The notes under the pieces were generated by a model that saw only the letters and a program-made list of their open reading frames with translations, was not told where the DNA came from and searched no databases. The position numbers and the translations under genes are program-made. From Lotus japonicus (taxonomy: Eukaryota; Streptophyta; Magnoliopsida; Fabales; Fabaceae): 64,000 bases of DNA. Below are positions 10,340 through 21,407 of the stretch, piece by piece. The stretch is taken from NCBI RefSeq assembly GCF_012489685.1, contig NC_080045.1:46955096-47019095 (forward strand). Reading direction: 5' to 3'. Within the stretch, counting starts at the first letter, position 1. Every line of letters begins with the position of its first letter.

Positions 10340-10588
10340 TTAGGTCCTTGTAGTGTTAGAAGGGCAGCATACTGGGGTCCTCGGGCAACACCACCACCCA
10401 CCAGTATGATTAGGATTTGAATCTTGATATTCCAATGGAATACCAGTCCCTTGGACGTTCTCTGACGCTTGTATATTACTAGTCCCTTGCGCTTCTTCAG
10501 TCACTTGTGTACTTTCCACTAGATCTGCACTCACTATTGCAACAAGCAACACCATAACCTTCAACGCAATTTTCAATGAAGTTTCCAT
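10340..10588 (-). CDS. Small secreted cysteine-containing peptide, hypothetical (82 aa)
   Basis: An 82-residue ORF from ATG at 10588. Residues 1-22 look like a signal peptide: METSLK, then a hydrophobic core (ALKVMVLLVAIVSA), so the product is probably secreted. The mature part is Ser/Thr/Glu/Gln-rich and ends in a compact Cys-containing tail, GGWWCCPRTPVCCPSNTTRT, with two Cys doublets. The frame stays open upstream to 10723, but the ATG at 10588 is preferred because it gives the signal peptide and because a TATA box at 10671-10678 would lie inside the longer frame. AATAAA on the minus strand (10302-10307) is about 33 nt past the stop. I do not recognise the family. It is the best candidate here for a gene that is not transposon-derived. 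Confidence 0.55.
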   Translation of the reverse strand: METSLKIALKVMVLLVAIVSADLVESTQVTEEAQGTSNIQASENVQGTGIPLEYQDSNPNHTGGWWCCPRTPVCCPSNTTRT

Positions 10589-10670
10589 AATGTAAATTAT
10601 TATATATCCAACATATACCAAGGCTGTCACTTTGTATATGGTGCATTCAAACAATCTATACCTATGTACG

Positions 10671-10678
10671 TATATATA
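10671..10678 (-). promoter_or_regulatory. TATA box of the small secreted peptide gene
   Basis: TATATATA in minus-strand context ccctatatatacgtac, about 85 nt before the ATG at 10588, a normal plant spacing with a short leader. Confidence 0.5.
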
Positions 10679-10739
10679 GGGAATTGGATAGTCAAAAGCA
10701 TAATCTTTTAGAATATAATTCAATAGTCAAAATGACATT

Positions 10740-11149
10740 TCTTTATAATATGTTCAATGCATATGTATATTTATAACAAATACCTAGTTTTATATTAATT
10801 AAATATAATATAATATAATATACTTAAATAAAAACATTCATCAATATTATATATTTAATGTTAGAAAATAAAGTATTTTATTTTTAATCCATTAGAATAT
10901 ATTCAATAGTTAAAAGATAGTTCTATTCTTTTGGAATGGATTCAATGCATATGGGTAGTTATAACTACAACTATATTTTTTATGAAATAAAAATATTATT
11001 TTATATTATATAAATTTAAATGTTAGAAAAGGATGGTATTTTATTTCTTTATACTTTTTATTTTAAAATAATTATTTTATATTTCAGGTTATAATAATAT
11101 ATACCTATTTATAAATATTGAGTTGATTTTAAAAATACCGTTTAATAAA
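10740..11149. other. AT-rich intergenic stretch
   Basis: Very AT-rich, with runs of taatataatataata. Two similar segments (attcaatagtcaaaatgacatttctttataatatgttcaatgcatatg near 10718, and a diverged relative near 10900-10950) suggest an old local duplication. No gene is supported. Confidence 0.4.
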
Positions 11150-14100
11150 CTCACTATATGTAGGGATGAAAGGTATAAGGATGAGTAGGTAATTTGGTTC
11201 TTAATCGCACTCAGAATAGGGAGAAAACGCTGGCTCTCCTCGTCCTCAATCGACTGAAGCTGTTCATCATAGTCGACTTCAGCAGCGATGTTCCTATGCC
11301 CTTGGTCCCAAACCAGATCAAGACCCAATAAGAAAGTCTGCGCCTTCACTGTTAAAGCATTCCCTGCATGTCGGTTAGCAAAAAGCCCAAACGTCCACTG
11401 GCCTCTATCATTTTGAATCAGACCACCTACTCCCATGCATCCATCTTGGTCTCGATAACTCCCGTCAACATTTAATTTGATCGACCCTTGTTGCGGTGGC
11501 TGCCACCGGTCACTTAACCAGCAATCTGACTCCCCTAAATCATCACCCAACACCGCAAGGAACTCATCACGCTCATAGAAAATTTTGCGCCACGCCTTCT
11601 CCACCGTCCAAGGAGATTCATCGAAAATCATATCGTTTCTCCATTTCAACACACCCTAAAGATCTGCCAAGAATTTTACTTCATTGTTACTCCTAGCTTG
11701 ACTATTGATCCAACTGGTGAGGTTTCCAACTGTGAAATTTAGCCAGGCAAATGATCCAAGTTTGAGCCACAGTTCATGCGAGTGAGGGCAATTTCTGAGA
11801 CAATGCATCACATCTTCCTCAGGAGCGGAACACTGTGGGCAAAAGGGGCCACTGCCATCTTACAATGGAATCCATGGGCATTCACTTGAAGGGAGTTCTT
11901 AAGAGCTAACCAAAGAAAGGTGCACACCTTCTCAAGGAATTTTAATTTTCAGATCCATTTTCACTCTTTCGGTGGAGGAGTATTCTGACGTTGGTCTTGT
12001 TACCACCTGTATGCATCCCTCATTGTGTACACGCCTTTACTGCTCGACTCCCATGTCCAATAATCTTCACGATTAGGAACGATTGAAGGACGAATAACCT
12101 AAATAGGGGCCATAAACTCCCTGGGTACCGTCGTATAAACAAGCTGCACATTTCAGGCTCCATTGTCAACTAAGTCACCCAACACCCAATTGACATCATG
12201 GATATCAATCATCGGGACAACGTTTGCCAAACTGCCCAACCCGCTCCAATCCTCATGCCATAGGGAGGTCCTTTGATTGCCAAACCTGAACATGAACCCC
12301 GTCTGGAGCTGGTCACGAGCTTTCAACAGTCCCTTCCACACTGGAGAGTCCATGGGTCTCTTATGAACCTACAAAATAGAAGACAGGACACGCACCCACA
12401 ACTTGTTGAGCTTGTGCATAAAACTCCAAACTGCCTTGACCAGTAAGGTCGTGTTAGCCAACTCCATGTCACGTACACTCAGGCCTCCTTGCTCCTTAGA
12501 GGTCGTTAGCTTGCTCCAATTCATGAGGTGCCATCCCCACCCTCCTTCCTTGCTCGACCAGATAAAGGATCGCATGATCTGGTGAATTCTACCAATCACT
12601 CCACGGAGCAAGTGAAACACGTGCATGGAATACGTTTGAATGAAAGCTATGACAAATTTGGCCAAGCAAGTTCTTCCGGCTAGGTTCAGCATATTCGACA
12701 TCCAAGAACCCAGTGGATACTCTCTAGTAGAAAGTTGAAACTGCTATTCTGAATGCAACCTCCTCTGAGGAGGAAGCCCAAATACTTCCCCAAGTCATTG
12801 ACAAAAGGAATGGGAGCTATGGTAGCAATATCATTCTTTACATCAGTACTAACACCTTTCGGCGTGATCGCCTTGGACTTGCCCAAGTTGATTTTGAGGC
12901 CTGAACTATCATAGAACAGTTTCATCGTCATGGCAATGAGATTTACCTGAGAAGGAGTAGCCTCACAGAAAAGGAGAACATCATCCGCATGAGAACAAAT
13001 GAGATATTGGTGGACCATTCTAGGATATGCGAATTGGCTTCCATGTCCCTGTGTCTACAAAATTCTAAATCATAACTGAGAGCCTCTCCATGCACATGAC
13101 ACAGAGATATGGTAAATTGGATCTCCTTGTCAAAGGCCTTTACCATGCTTGACGCCGGAAGGCGGTGCCCTTTCTAAAGGATAGAAGGTACCTGAGAGGA
13201 TGTGACACAACTCATGATAAGGTTAATAGTTATCTCTAATGGTAAATTGGATCTCCTTGTCAAAGGCCTTTACCATGCTTGAACGCCGGAAGGCGGCACC
13301 CGTTCTAAAGGATAGAAGGTACCTGAGAGGACGTGACACAACTCATGATAAGGTTAATAGTTATCTCTGGAATCCATAATACTCCAAAGTCTCCCTTTGA
13401 AAAGACCATGTCACACAGTCGTAAGCTTTTTCTAAATCAATCTTGAAAGCTACACTTCCCTTCTTGGCCGCCAACTTGGACATATGGTGGATCACCTCTT
13501 GAGAAAGGAAAGCATTGTCCTGGTCCCTTTCCCTTGAACGAAACTGTTCTGCATTAGCCCAATCAAGTCGACAAGGAAGGGCCGCAATTTGTTCACCAAA
13601 ACCTTGGTGATTAATTTAAAAGCCACATTACAAAGGCAGATAGGGCGGGGTTCTTTGACCAGAATATCCAACAGCCTTTCAATAACTTTCCCTTCTTGAA
13701 AAGCATCCCAAACCAAGTGCCAAAGAGAGTAAACAACTTGATGTCAGTACTTCTTGTAGAAAAAATGTTTGAACCCATCCAGGCCCGAAGCGGTATACGA
13801 CTTCATGGGCATCAAGGACTGTTGAACTTCCTCCTTCATAATGGGTTGTACCATCCATGTGGGAAAAGACTCATGAGAGAGCCTAGCTACATCCACAGTT
13901 GGCTTCGTCGGAAAGACATTGGCGAAGAAACCACACACCTATTGCTTAAGAACTTCCTCATCCGAACACCAAGACCCATCATCCAACCTCAAACGATGAA
14001 CTCGATTTTCTTTCGCTTGATCACAGTTTGTGTGTGGAAATAGGTTGTGTTTCGAACTCCAAAGCGAATCTTATTATTATAATGTACCAGATCACATGTT

Positions 14101-14200
14101 GAAACAAACTTTCCAAGTAATTATTTGCTTAACACTACCTTCCCAGTAGGATTGTGTTCACTGCGAGCCCATTTCCAAAGCTTTTGGATACCATTTGAAC
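11150..14200 (-). pseudogene. 5'-truncated, decayed LINE (non-LTR retrotransposon) ORF2
   Basis: Reading the minus strand from about 14200: a pre-RT segment (TTYFHTQTVIKRKK), RT fingers (13938-13744, YTASGLDGFKHFF), RT palm (13716-13492, PICLCNVAFKLITKVLVNKL, then MQNSFVQGKGT), the catalytic region near 12980 where the usual Y/FADD reads HADD, thumb (12701-12369), the zinc-binding linker region (12353-11700), and a plant-type RNase H (about 11540-11200; IKLNVDGSYRDQDGCMGVGG). The N-terminal endonuclease is absent, as in a 5'-truncated copy. Many stops and frameshifts and an internal tandem duplication make it inactive. RNase H at the C-terminus is typical of plant L1-like elements. Confidence 0.85.
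13109..13368. repeat. 130-bp tandem duplication inside the LINE relic
   Basis: Unit 1 (13109-13237) and unit 2 (13239-13368) both run from atggtaaattggatctcc to gttaatagttatctct. They differ by a few substitutions and one inserted A. The duplication lies between the RT palm pieces, so it arose after coding constraint was lost. Confidence 0.85.
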
Positions 14201-14449
14201 CAAGGACCAAAATACCAACACCAGAATTTGTATATAAAAGTCGAATGACCTATATGGATCAGAGCATTAAATCAGCGTACATCACATAAAGTTTGCAAAT
14301 TGCAATAGAATAATGACAATCTCATATATTCATCAGTCAACCCACAATCCCAAACAAATATTGAAAATTTTATATTTTTTAATAGAAAAAAACTCATTAT
14401 CCAATCTTGTATTGATTTTACTATTTATTCATTTATTGTATAATATGTT

Positions 14450-15610
14450 TGATCTGAGAAAACTGTCGGTTTTTTTTTACTGAATGGTCCGACTTGGTTC
14501 GGACACGGGTTTGACCGGTTTATTTTTATGGGTTGGTGTGGGATTTACCGGTCAGTTTCGGTTTAGGCTCTAGCCCGACCGAACAAGTTTCAGAAAAGAC
14601 AACTTTTGACACAGGCCCCATACCTCACCCAACCCTAGTCTCCTTCATTCATACCACATAGATCAGATTTCACTCACACCTCATACTCTATCAATCTCAC
14701 ACTCTTTCTCTCCTTTTAACAGCACCACCTTCTTCATTCTCATCACCATGTTTTCTTATTCCTCTTCTCCTCATGACCACCATATGACAGCCCCTCTTCA
14801 CCACCTTTCTGGCCGAGAGCACCACCTCCACCATGAACACATTCATAAAATTTTAACCTTTAGCCTCTTCAGCACCTCAAAATGATTATTGGACCACAGA
14901 TTTGTGCTTTTAGGCGAAGGAGATGAAGAAAGCTATTCCTCTGTCGTTCCTCGTTGTACGCTACTGTCGTTGGCAACTTCCGGCAAGTTTCCGGTGAATT
15001 CCAACATCCTTTCGTCGAGAGATCAACACCATTGGAACCACCATCATGTCCGCATAAAAACCCCACCGGTCAGTTTCCCCTCCAGGCTACACCGCCATCG
15101 TCAGCCGCCGCCACCACCGTCAACTCCGAAGACCTCTTTTTTCAAAAAGGAAGGAACTTTCTTAAAGATCTTCCTTACCTCTTTACTAATCTGAGACCAG
15201 AACAAAGAAAGGAAGAATCTTTTTACCTTGTATGTCATCTTTTAGGTTGCCTTTTTTGTGATCTTTTCTTAGTTTTGTGTGAATTTTTTAAATTAATGGC
15301 ATGTTTGATCTATGAACCATTGGAATGTGATGAATTTTGTGAGCATTTCTAAATGTATAAACTTCTAGTGCTTCGTATTAAATCTTTCATGAGTTTTTTT
15401 TGTTCTGGATTCATCCCTGGAAAGAGAAAATTTTCTTCCTTCTCACCTTTTTTTTTCACCGGTTACTATTTAACCGACCGTATTGACATGCGACCGCAAT
15501 ACCTGTTATTCAACGAAACCTAGGTACTTGGTGAATTTCACCGAATGTAACCGATGTCGGCAGCCCAAAACCGACCATAACCGGCCAATGGACAGCCATA
15601 GTTTGATCGA
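14450..15610. repeat. Unclassified CCGGTT/CCGACC-rich dispersed-repeat-like region
   Basis: Both ends are rich in words such as accggt, ccgaccg and ggtcggt (14465-14585 and 15450-15600), while the middle (about 14640-15350) looks like a captured plant leader plus first exon: CT-rich sequence, then ATG at 14748 opening a 46-residue His-rich frame. No TIR or TSD could be fixed. A non-autonomous transposon carrying a gene fragment is possible. No complete gene is supported. Confidence 0.3.
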
Positions 15611-15685
15611 TACATGTAAAAATAAGATTTATTTAATATCGTAATATATTCTATAATAGGATAAAATATATTTTAAATAAAAAAC

Positions 15686-16561
15686 TGTAATTCAGGTTCC
15701 CTATAGGACGAATGTCCTGCACGATGCTGGGACAATATGTTCGACAATCGCTTAACAGTGAAAGCAGAAACTTAAAACATAAACAATAATACACAAGAAT
15801 TGTTAACCCAGTTCAGTGAAAAACTTTCACCTACGTCTGAAAGGTTTGCACCGATAGAAAGGAAATCCACTATCTCAAGATTCAGGAATTACAGACACTC
15901 ATGAACACCACAGATCATAGTTCACTTCCTAATCTACCCAGTGTATTTCTACTTAGTATCTCGACCTAAGTATGGGAGACCCTCTCACTTTCTCTCAATC
16001 ACTGCCACAATGATTGGTGAACACAATCAACAACAAGAGTTTGAAAGCAAACAAACAACACAGAACCCTTCTTTGCTTTATAGAATCAATGAGCAAAGAG
16101 GATTCACAACTAACAAAGGACAAAGCACAATGAAAAATCCTAAAATACTTGATCTCTCTCAATAGCTTCGGTGGTGTCCATGTTTTAGGTCTTCATCCTT
16201 TTATATACTTCAACAGCGGCATCATGGGCTCTAGGGTTTACTTGGGCTGAAGAAATAGATTGCAGCAACAACAATTCAAAACACAATCACCTCAGGATTC
16301 TCTTGCGTTACACGCAAGTAAACAAGGAAACAAATCTTCAATCAAAGATTGTTTCCGCAACTAACAACCTGCAATTAAAACCCTTCTGGAATAGCTATTT
16401 GGACCACAAGTCACTCTGATCAAATCTCCAAGAGATCTTCAAGGGCCCACAACTAAAACTTAAGCTGAGGACTGATGCCCTAGCTTCGCAGAATCAGATA
16501 CCACGACATCTGCTTTGACAATCAGTTGTTTTGACAAAATGCAAGACGACATGTAACAACA
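15686..16561 (-). repeat. 3' LTR of the minus-strand Sirevirus
   Basis: Plus-strand ends are tgtaattcagg and catgtaacaaca. A minus-strand TATA box (gtatataaaagg) lies at about 16198-16208. Flanked outside by TSD AAAAC and inside by the polypurine tract. Confidence 0.9.
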
Positions 16562-16562
16562 A

Positions 16563-16575
16563 TCTCCCCCTTTGT
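16563..16575 (-). other. Polypurine tract of the minus-strand Sirevirus
   Basis: The plus strand reads tctccccctttgt, so the minus strand has ACAAAGGGGGAGA directly before the 3' LTR, where plus-strand DNA synthesis would be primed. A second copy of the motif is at 17001-17014. Confidence 0.75.
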
Positions 16576-17082
16576 CAAATTTTTTCTAAAACAACTCACA
16601 GATCAGAGAGGGTAAACATAAAGAATCAAGTTTTCCCCTTAAGCAGAACTCGCCCTCAAATGATGCATCCATACCAACAACTATCATAGTTGGAACATAA
16701 CACTTAGCAGCAAAACACATAAACTATCACCAGGTTTACATAGAGCAATATCAGAATATAGCATATGATTACTCTACAGTAGCAGCAGCTTGAAATTCAT
16801 CATACCAGAAATACTACCAGTAGCTACTTGCACATAATCTAACCAAATGAAAACTAGAAGCAGCTTGAAATTAACATAGCCATTGTCTTGAACTTGTCTT
16901 CAACTTAAACAGACCAAACACTAACACGAACAGAAACAAAGATCATAGTCTTCACAATAGCCAAATAGCAACATATTCTTCAAAGTCACGAAATAATACT
17001 ACTCCCCCTTTTTAACACAAATTTGGCAAAGGGTGCTAAAAAACATCCAAAACAAAATAAAGTAGCAAAAGCACACAAAAAC

Positions 17083-18017
17083 TTATTCTTCAGAACTGGA
17101 TTCCTCTCCAGATTCCTCTGCACTCTCATTTTCATTCGCATCAGATCCTGCCTCCTCTTCATTGCTCCCATCTTGAGTAGCAGCACTTGGTTCACCTCCT
17201 TGGCGTTCTTCTTCTTGCAGCTTGAGGAGCAAAGCATCAACCTTGAGCTTCCTGGCAGTGTTCACCCTGATTGTCTCATGCAAAGCCTTGGAGACTTCCT
17301 GCAATTCAGATATGATGGCCTGGGTGCCAGATTCAGTCACAGGAGGGGCAGATGTCCTACTTGTTGGCACAGCAATGTCTACGACATGTGGCTCCATAAA
17401 AAAATGTTGATCCAAGGTGATTGGAACACCTGGGGACATAGCCACCTCATCAGCCCTGAGTATCTGAGGATGTTGTTTGAGGATGATTTCAGTGAGTAGT
17501 GAGGGGAAAGAAACAGGCAGCTTCACAGCACAAGTGTCAACATGCTTCAATGTCTGCTCAAAGACAAAGGCACCAAAATCAAATGCAATTGACTTGCCAA
17601 TCTTGTAGATCAATTTGGCAAGGGTAGCAGAAACACCAGAGGTTTGTTGGGTAGGACTCAATTCACAACACCAATCCTATTAAGGATTGCATATTTCACA
17701 CTGAGATTCCCATTGGACAACAATTTCTTGTGAGCCCACTTCTTCACATGACTAGCAGGAAGTTCCTTGGCAATAGCATCCAAGGACACTTCTTCATCAA
17801 CAAATTCAATAACACTTCTTCCAAGTGCTTGATTGATCACAGTAGGGGAGAACACACCACATTTAGCCCTCACAAAAACCTTCCTGAATTCATCACTCTC
17901 AGGAAGTCCAACATCAACAGAGATATTCACCAAGAATTCTCTCACAAGCTTCTCATAGCACCAAACAACGTGCTGAATTGTCTTCATCAGACCAGCCTTC
18001 TCAATGAGTGCTATAAC
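17083..18017 (-). pseudogene. Post-pol ORF of the minus-strand Sirevirus, 3' part
   Basis: Continuation of the extra ORF that begins at 40040. The frame runs on from the 39094 side when the plus-strand element and one TSD copy are ignored. 17987-17658 includes YEKLVREFLVNISVDVGLPE and FSPTVINQALG, in the style of the Pfam family Putative plant transposon protein (Transposase_32). One base appears missing near 17660: the frame ends at TGA and continues in the next phase (SPTQQTSGVSATLAKLIYKI). The C-terminus is very acidic (Glu/Ser/Asp-rich, 17190-17083). No membrane segment or signal peptide is visible, so it is not envelope-like. It is broken by the 21-kb insertion and the frameshift. Confidence 0.72.
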
Positions 18018-19237
18018 TGTAAGATCAAGTTTTGATCTAGTAGTACAACTCTATGTTTTGATGATTACAAGTTAACCTTTTGATATGAACAATTGTGGTA
18101 CTCTAACGTGTTTTTCTGAGTGTGCTATTTACAGGCTCTGACCTCAACTCAATCTCACACAAATCAGAAGCACTGTGTATAAAGGGTAACCCAAGCAACG
18201 CTTTCGCATTCACCATGTTCAATATGAACAGTGGAAAAGCTTCAGAAGTTCTGAAGCTATACAAACTCTGATGTGGACTCAGTCGCTAGAAGCTCTGAAG
18301 ATCCAGAAGTTCTGATAACCAAGAAACACTGAAGGTTCAGATGTTCTGATGGTGTAGAAGACTCTGAAGATCCAGAAGCTGAATAGTGGAAACTCTGAAG
18401 TCCAGAAGCAAGAAACTCTGAAGGCCATGTTCTTCCCTCTGAGTTCAGAATCAGAAGATACAATGGTCAGAGGATCTGTGCTTTCCCTCTGACTCTGATC
18501 AACCGGCTTCACAAGTTCCAATATGAAGTATTCCCCTGATCAGAAGTCTCCTAGGTTAAAAGGTCAAGTCGCTATCCAAGTACAAAAGCAAGTGTACCTT
18601 CCTGACGACCTACCTAACGTTCTCAGCCACAGCAGAAGCTGGATTTTCCAGAACTGCCCTCCAACGGTAGCATTTCCCATGCAACGCTCAACCCTAATCC
18701 TTGGAGTATATATAGAGGCTGAAGATTGAAAGAAGCGGCTAAGAAACTAAGAAGAAAAAAATACACACGCGCAAGACATATTCAAAATATTCTAAGCTTT
18801 CTTTCATCTGAAATTCATTGTGTTTACTATTAGCTTTTTAGAAGCAAATCTCTTGTAAACAATTCTTTGATAAACAGTTTGTTTAGTTCCTTTAGGAGAT
18901 CAAGGTTGATCGGATCCTAGAGAAGACTAAGAGAGTGAATCTTAGTGTGAGCTAAGTCAGTGTAATTGTTAGTCACTTGTAGGTTTCAAGTGCAGTTGTA
19001 ACTCTTACCTGATTAGTGGATTGCCTTCATTCTAAGAAGGAAGAAATCACCTTAACGGGTGGACTGGAGTAGCTTGAGTGATTTATCAAGTGAACCAGGA
19101 TAAAATCCTTGTGTGCTTTTCTATCTCTTATCTTTAGCACTTAAGTTCTCGAAAGATTTGTCAAAATATTTAAGGTGGAAGTTTTGTTCTGAAAACGTTA
19201 TTCAAACCCCCCCTTTCTACCGTTTTTCATACCTTCA
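18018..19237 (+). repeat. LTR1 (5' LTR) of the plus-strand Sirevirus
   Basis: 1220 bp, starts TGTAAGATCAAG and ends CATACCTTCA. Contains the inverted repeats GATCAAgttTTGATC (18023-18037) and GATCAAggTTGATC (18898-18911), about eleven TCTGA words at 18245-18510, and a TATA box at 18707-18714. Confidence 0.92.
18707..18714 (+). promoter_or_regulatory. TATA box in LTR1 of the plus-strand Sirevirus
   Basis: TATATATA in ggagtatatatagaggctgaag. The same box is at 38563-38570 in LTR3, and as TATAAATA at 43610-43617 in the solo LTR. Confidence 0.65.
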
Positions 19238-19238
19238 A

Positions 19239-19251
19239 TTGGTATCAGAGC
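19239..19251 (+). other. Primer-binding site (initiator tRNA-Met), plus-strand Sirevirus
   Basis: TTGGTATCAGAGC begins one base after LTR1, complementary to the 3' end of plant initiator tRNA-Met, as in most Ty1/copia elements. Repeated at 28845-28857 in the second internal copy. Confidence 0.85.
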
Positions 19252-19309
19252 GCAAGTTCTGATTACCACACCTAACAGTGTTCAGTGATCCGGGCCGGTG
19301 TGAAAAACA

Positions 19310-21211
19310 ATGGCTGCCACCACCAGTGAAACTCAAAGAGATGGTTACAACGCAAAGCCTCCTATGTTCGATGGTCATAGGTTCGAATATTGGAAAGATA
19401 GACTGGAAAGTTTCTTTCTGGGTTTCGATGCAGATCTCTGGGATATTATTGTGGATGGCTATGAGCGTCCAGTTGATGCAGATGGCAAGAAGATCCCAAG
19501 GTCAGAGATGACTGCAGATCAAAAGAAGCTGTACTCACAACATCACAAAGCAAGAGCAATTCTTCTAAGTGCTATTTCCTATGAGGAGTACCAGAAGATT
19601 ACAGATCGTGAGTTTGCTAAAGGCATTTTTGAATCTCTGAAGATGTCTCATGAAGGAAACAAGAAAGTCAAAGAATCAAAGGCATTGTCTTTGATCCAAA
19701 AGTATGAATCCTTCATCATGGAGCCAAATGAGTCCATTGAAGAAATGTTCTCCAGATTTCAATTGCTTGTAGCTGGCATACGACCTCTCAACAAGAGCTA
19801 CACAACAAAAGATCATGTCATAAGGGTCATCAGGTGTCTTCCTGAAAGTTGGATGCCTTTGGTGACTTCAATAGAGCTCACGAGAGACGTTGAGAATATG
19901 AGTTTAGAAGAACTCATCAGCATTTTGAAATGCCATGAGCTGAAACGCTCAGAGATGCAAGATCTGAGGAAAAAGTCCATAGCCTTGAAATCCAAATCTG
20001 AAAAGGCTAAGGTTGAGAAGTCAAAGGCTCTTCAAGCTGAAGAAGAAGAATCTGAAGATGCATCAGAAGATTCTGATGAAGATGAGCTGACTCTGATCTC
20101 CAAGAGACTCAACCGCATCTGGAAGCACAGGCAGAGCAAGTTCAAAGGCTCTGGAAAGGCAAAAGGAAAGTATGAGTCCTCAGGCCAGAAGAAATCTTCA
20201 ATCAAGGAAGTCACATGTTTTGAGTGCAAAGAATCTGGGCACTACAAAAGTGATTGTCCAAAGTTGAAGAAAGAAAAGAAGCACTTCAAGACGAAGAAGA
20301 GTCTGATGGTGACATTTGATGAATCAGAGTCAGAGGATGTTGACTCTAATGGTGAAGTCCAAGGACTCATGGCAATTGTCAAAGACAAGGAAGCAGAGTC
20401 AAAGGAAGCTGTTGACTCTGACTCAGAATCAGAAGGAGATCCTAACTCAGACGATGAAAATGAGGTATTTGCTTCTTTCTCTACCTCTGAACTGAAACAT
20501 GCTTTGTCTGATATCATGGATAAGTATAACTCTTTATTGTCTAAGCATAAAAAGTTGAAAAAGAACTTATCTGCTGTCTCCAAGACTCCTTCTGAACATG
20601 AGAAAATTATTTCTGATTTGAAAAATGAAAATCATGCTTTGGTAAATTCTAACTCTGTGCTTAAGAACCAGATTGCTAAGTTAGAAGAAATTGTTGCCTG
20701 TGATGCCTCTGATTGTAGAAATGAATCTAAGTATGAAAAGTCTTTTCAAAGATTCCTAGCTAAAAGCGTGGATAGAAGCTTAATGGCTTCAATGATCTAT
20801 GGCGTAAGCAGAAATGGAATGCATGGCATTGGCTATTCTAAACCAATTAGAAATGAGCCTTCTGTGTCTAAAGCTAAATCCTTGTATGAATGCTTTGTTC
20901 CCTCTGGTACCATATTGCCTGATCCTGTACCTGCTAAAATTGCTAAAAACCCTCTTAAAAAGGGATCTTTCTCTATGACTAAATATCATGCAAATATTCC
21001 TTTAAAATATTATGTTGAGACACCCAAGGTGATCAGAACCTCTGGGGTAACTAACAAAAGAGGACCCAGAAAGTGGGTACCTAAGGACAAGATTATCTAT
21101 GTTGCAGATATCCTTGATAGCTCCACTGAAACACCAATCATGGTATCTGGACAGTGGATGCTCGCGTCACATGACGGGAGAAAAGCGTATGTTCCGAGAG
21201 CTGAAACTTAA
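19310..21211 (+). CDS. gag: Sirevirus Gag (copy 1, intact ORF, 633 aa)
   Basis: Nucleocapsid/capsid polyprotein of the plus-strand element, 59 nt after the PBS. N-terminal copia gag motif (KPPMFDGHRFEYWKDRLESF, about residues 17-36), then a UBN2-type capsid region (to about residue 220), an acidic Ser/Glu segment, one zinc knuckle CFECKESGHYKSDC (CX2CX4HX4C, first Cys about residue 303), another acidic Ser/Asp-rich region, a helical segment and a conserved GPRKWVPKDKI near the end. The last 38 codons overlap the protease frame (from 21099), so Gag and protease are in different phases. The matching ORF in copy 2 has three extra indels, so this is the better representation of the gene. Confidence 0.88.
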   Translation: MAATTSETQRDGYNAKPPMFDGHRFEYWKDRLESFFLGFDADLWDIIVDGYERPVDADGKKIPRSEMTADQKKLYSQHHKARAILLSAISYEEYQKITDREFAKGIFESLKMSHEGNKKVKESKALSLIQKYESFIMEPNESIEEMFSRFQLLVAGIRPLNKSYTTKDHVIRVIRCLPESWMPLVTSIELTRDVENMSLEELISILKCHELKRSEMQDLRKKSIALKSKSEKAKVEKSKALQAEEEESEDASEDSDEDELTLISKRLNRIWKHRQSKFKGSGKAKGKYESSGQKKSSIKEVTCFECKESGHYKSDCPKLKKEKKHFKTKKSLMVTFDESESEDVDSNGEVQGLMAIVKDKEAESKEAVDSDSESEGDPNSDDENEVFASFSTSELKHALSDIMDKYNSLLSKHKKLKKNLSAVSKTPSEHEKIISDLKNENHALVNSNSVLKNQIAKLEEIVACDASDCRNESKYEKSFQRFLAKSVDRSLMASMIYGVSRNGMHGIGYSKPIRNEPSVSKAKSLYECFVPSGTILPDPVPAKIAKNPLKKGSFSMTKYHANIPLKYYVETPKVIRTSGVTNKRGPRKWVPKDKIIYVADILDSSTETPIMVSGQWMLASHDGRKAYVPRAET

Positions 21212-21407
21212 GCCTGGAGGCGAAGTTGGCTTCGGAGGAAATGAAAAGGGTAAAATTGTTGGTACTGGTACTATTTGTGTAGATAGTAGTCCATGCATTG
21301 ATAATGTTTTATTGGTAGACGGCTTAACACATAACTTATTGTCTATAAGTCAATTAGCTGACAAGGTTATGATGTTATATTCAATCAAAAGTCTTGCCGG
21401 GCTGTAA
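21099..21407 (+). pseudogene. Sirevirus protease segment (copy 1), in a frame of its own
   Basis: Retropepsin of Ty1/copia type: WYLDSGCSRHMTGEK, with the catalytic DSG at 21150-21158, then the conserved [11 protein letters not shown]. It is +1 relative to gag. After ADK near 21366 one base seems to be missing: the frame ends at a stop (21405-21407), while the conserved continuation into the pre-integrase region is in the next phase, which returns to the gag frame. The same lesion is in copy 2 (near 30970), so it predates any duplication or is true of the single element. Confidence 0.75.

Noticed and set aside
14954..15352. 132-codon plus-strand open frame
   Set aside because: No ATG at its start, no recognised domain, mixed Ser/Pro then Phe/Leu composition, and it lies in a repeat-like segment. 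Treated as part of an unclassified repeat.
15941..16165. 74-codon frame conserved at 46657-46881
   Set aside because: Conserved because it is in both LTRs of the minus-strand Sirevirus; antisense to the LTR transcript and without a domain.
18257..18729. Short frames in the plus-strand Sirevirus LTRs (also 38113-38585 and 43182-43614)
   Set aside because: They recur only because the LTR recurs; the serine/phenylalanine-rich reading comes from TCTGA words.
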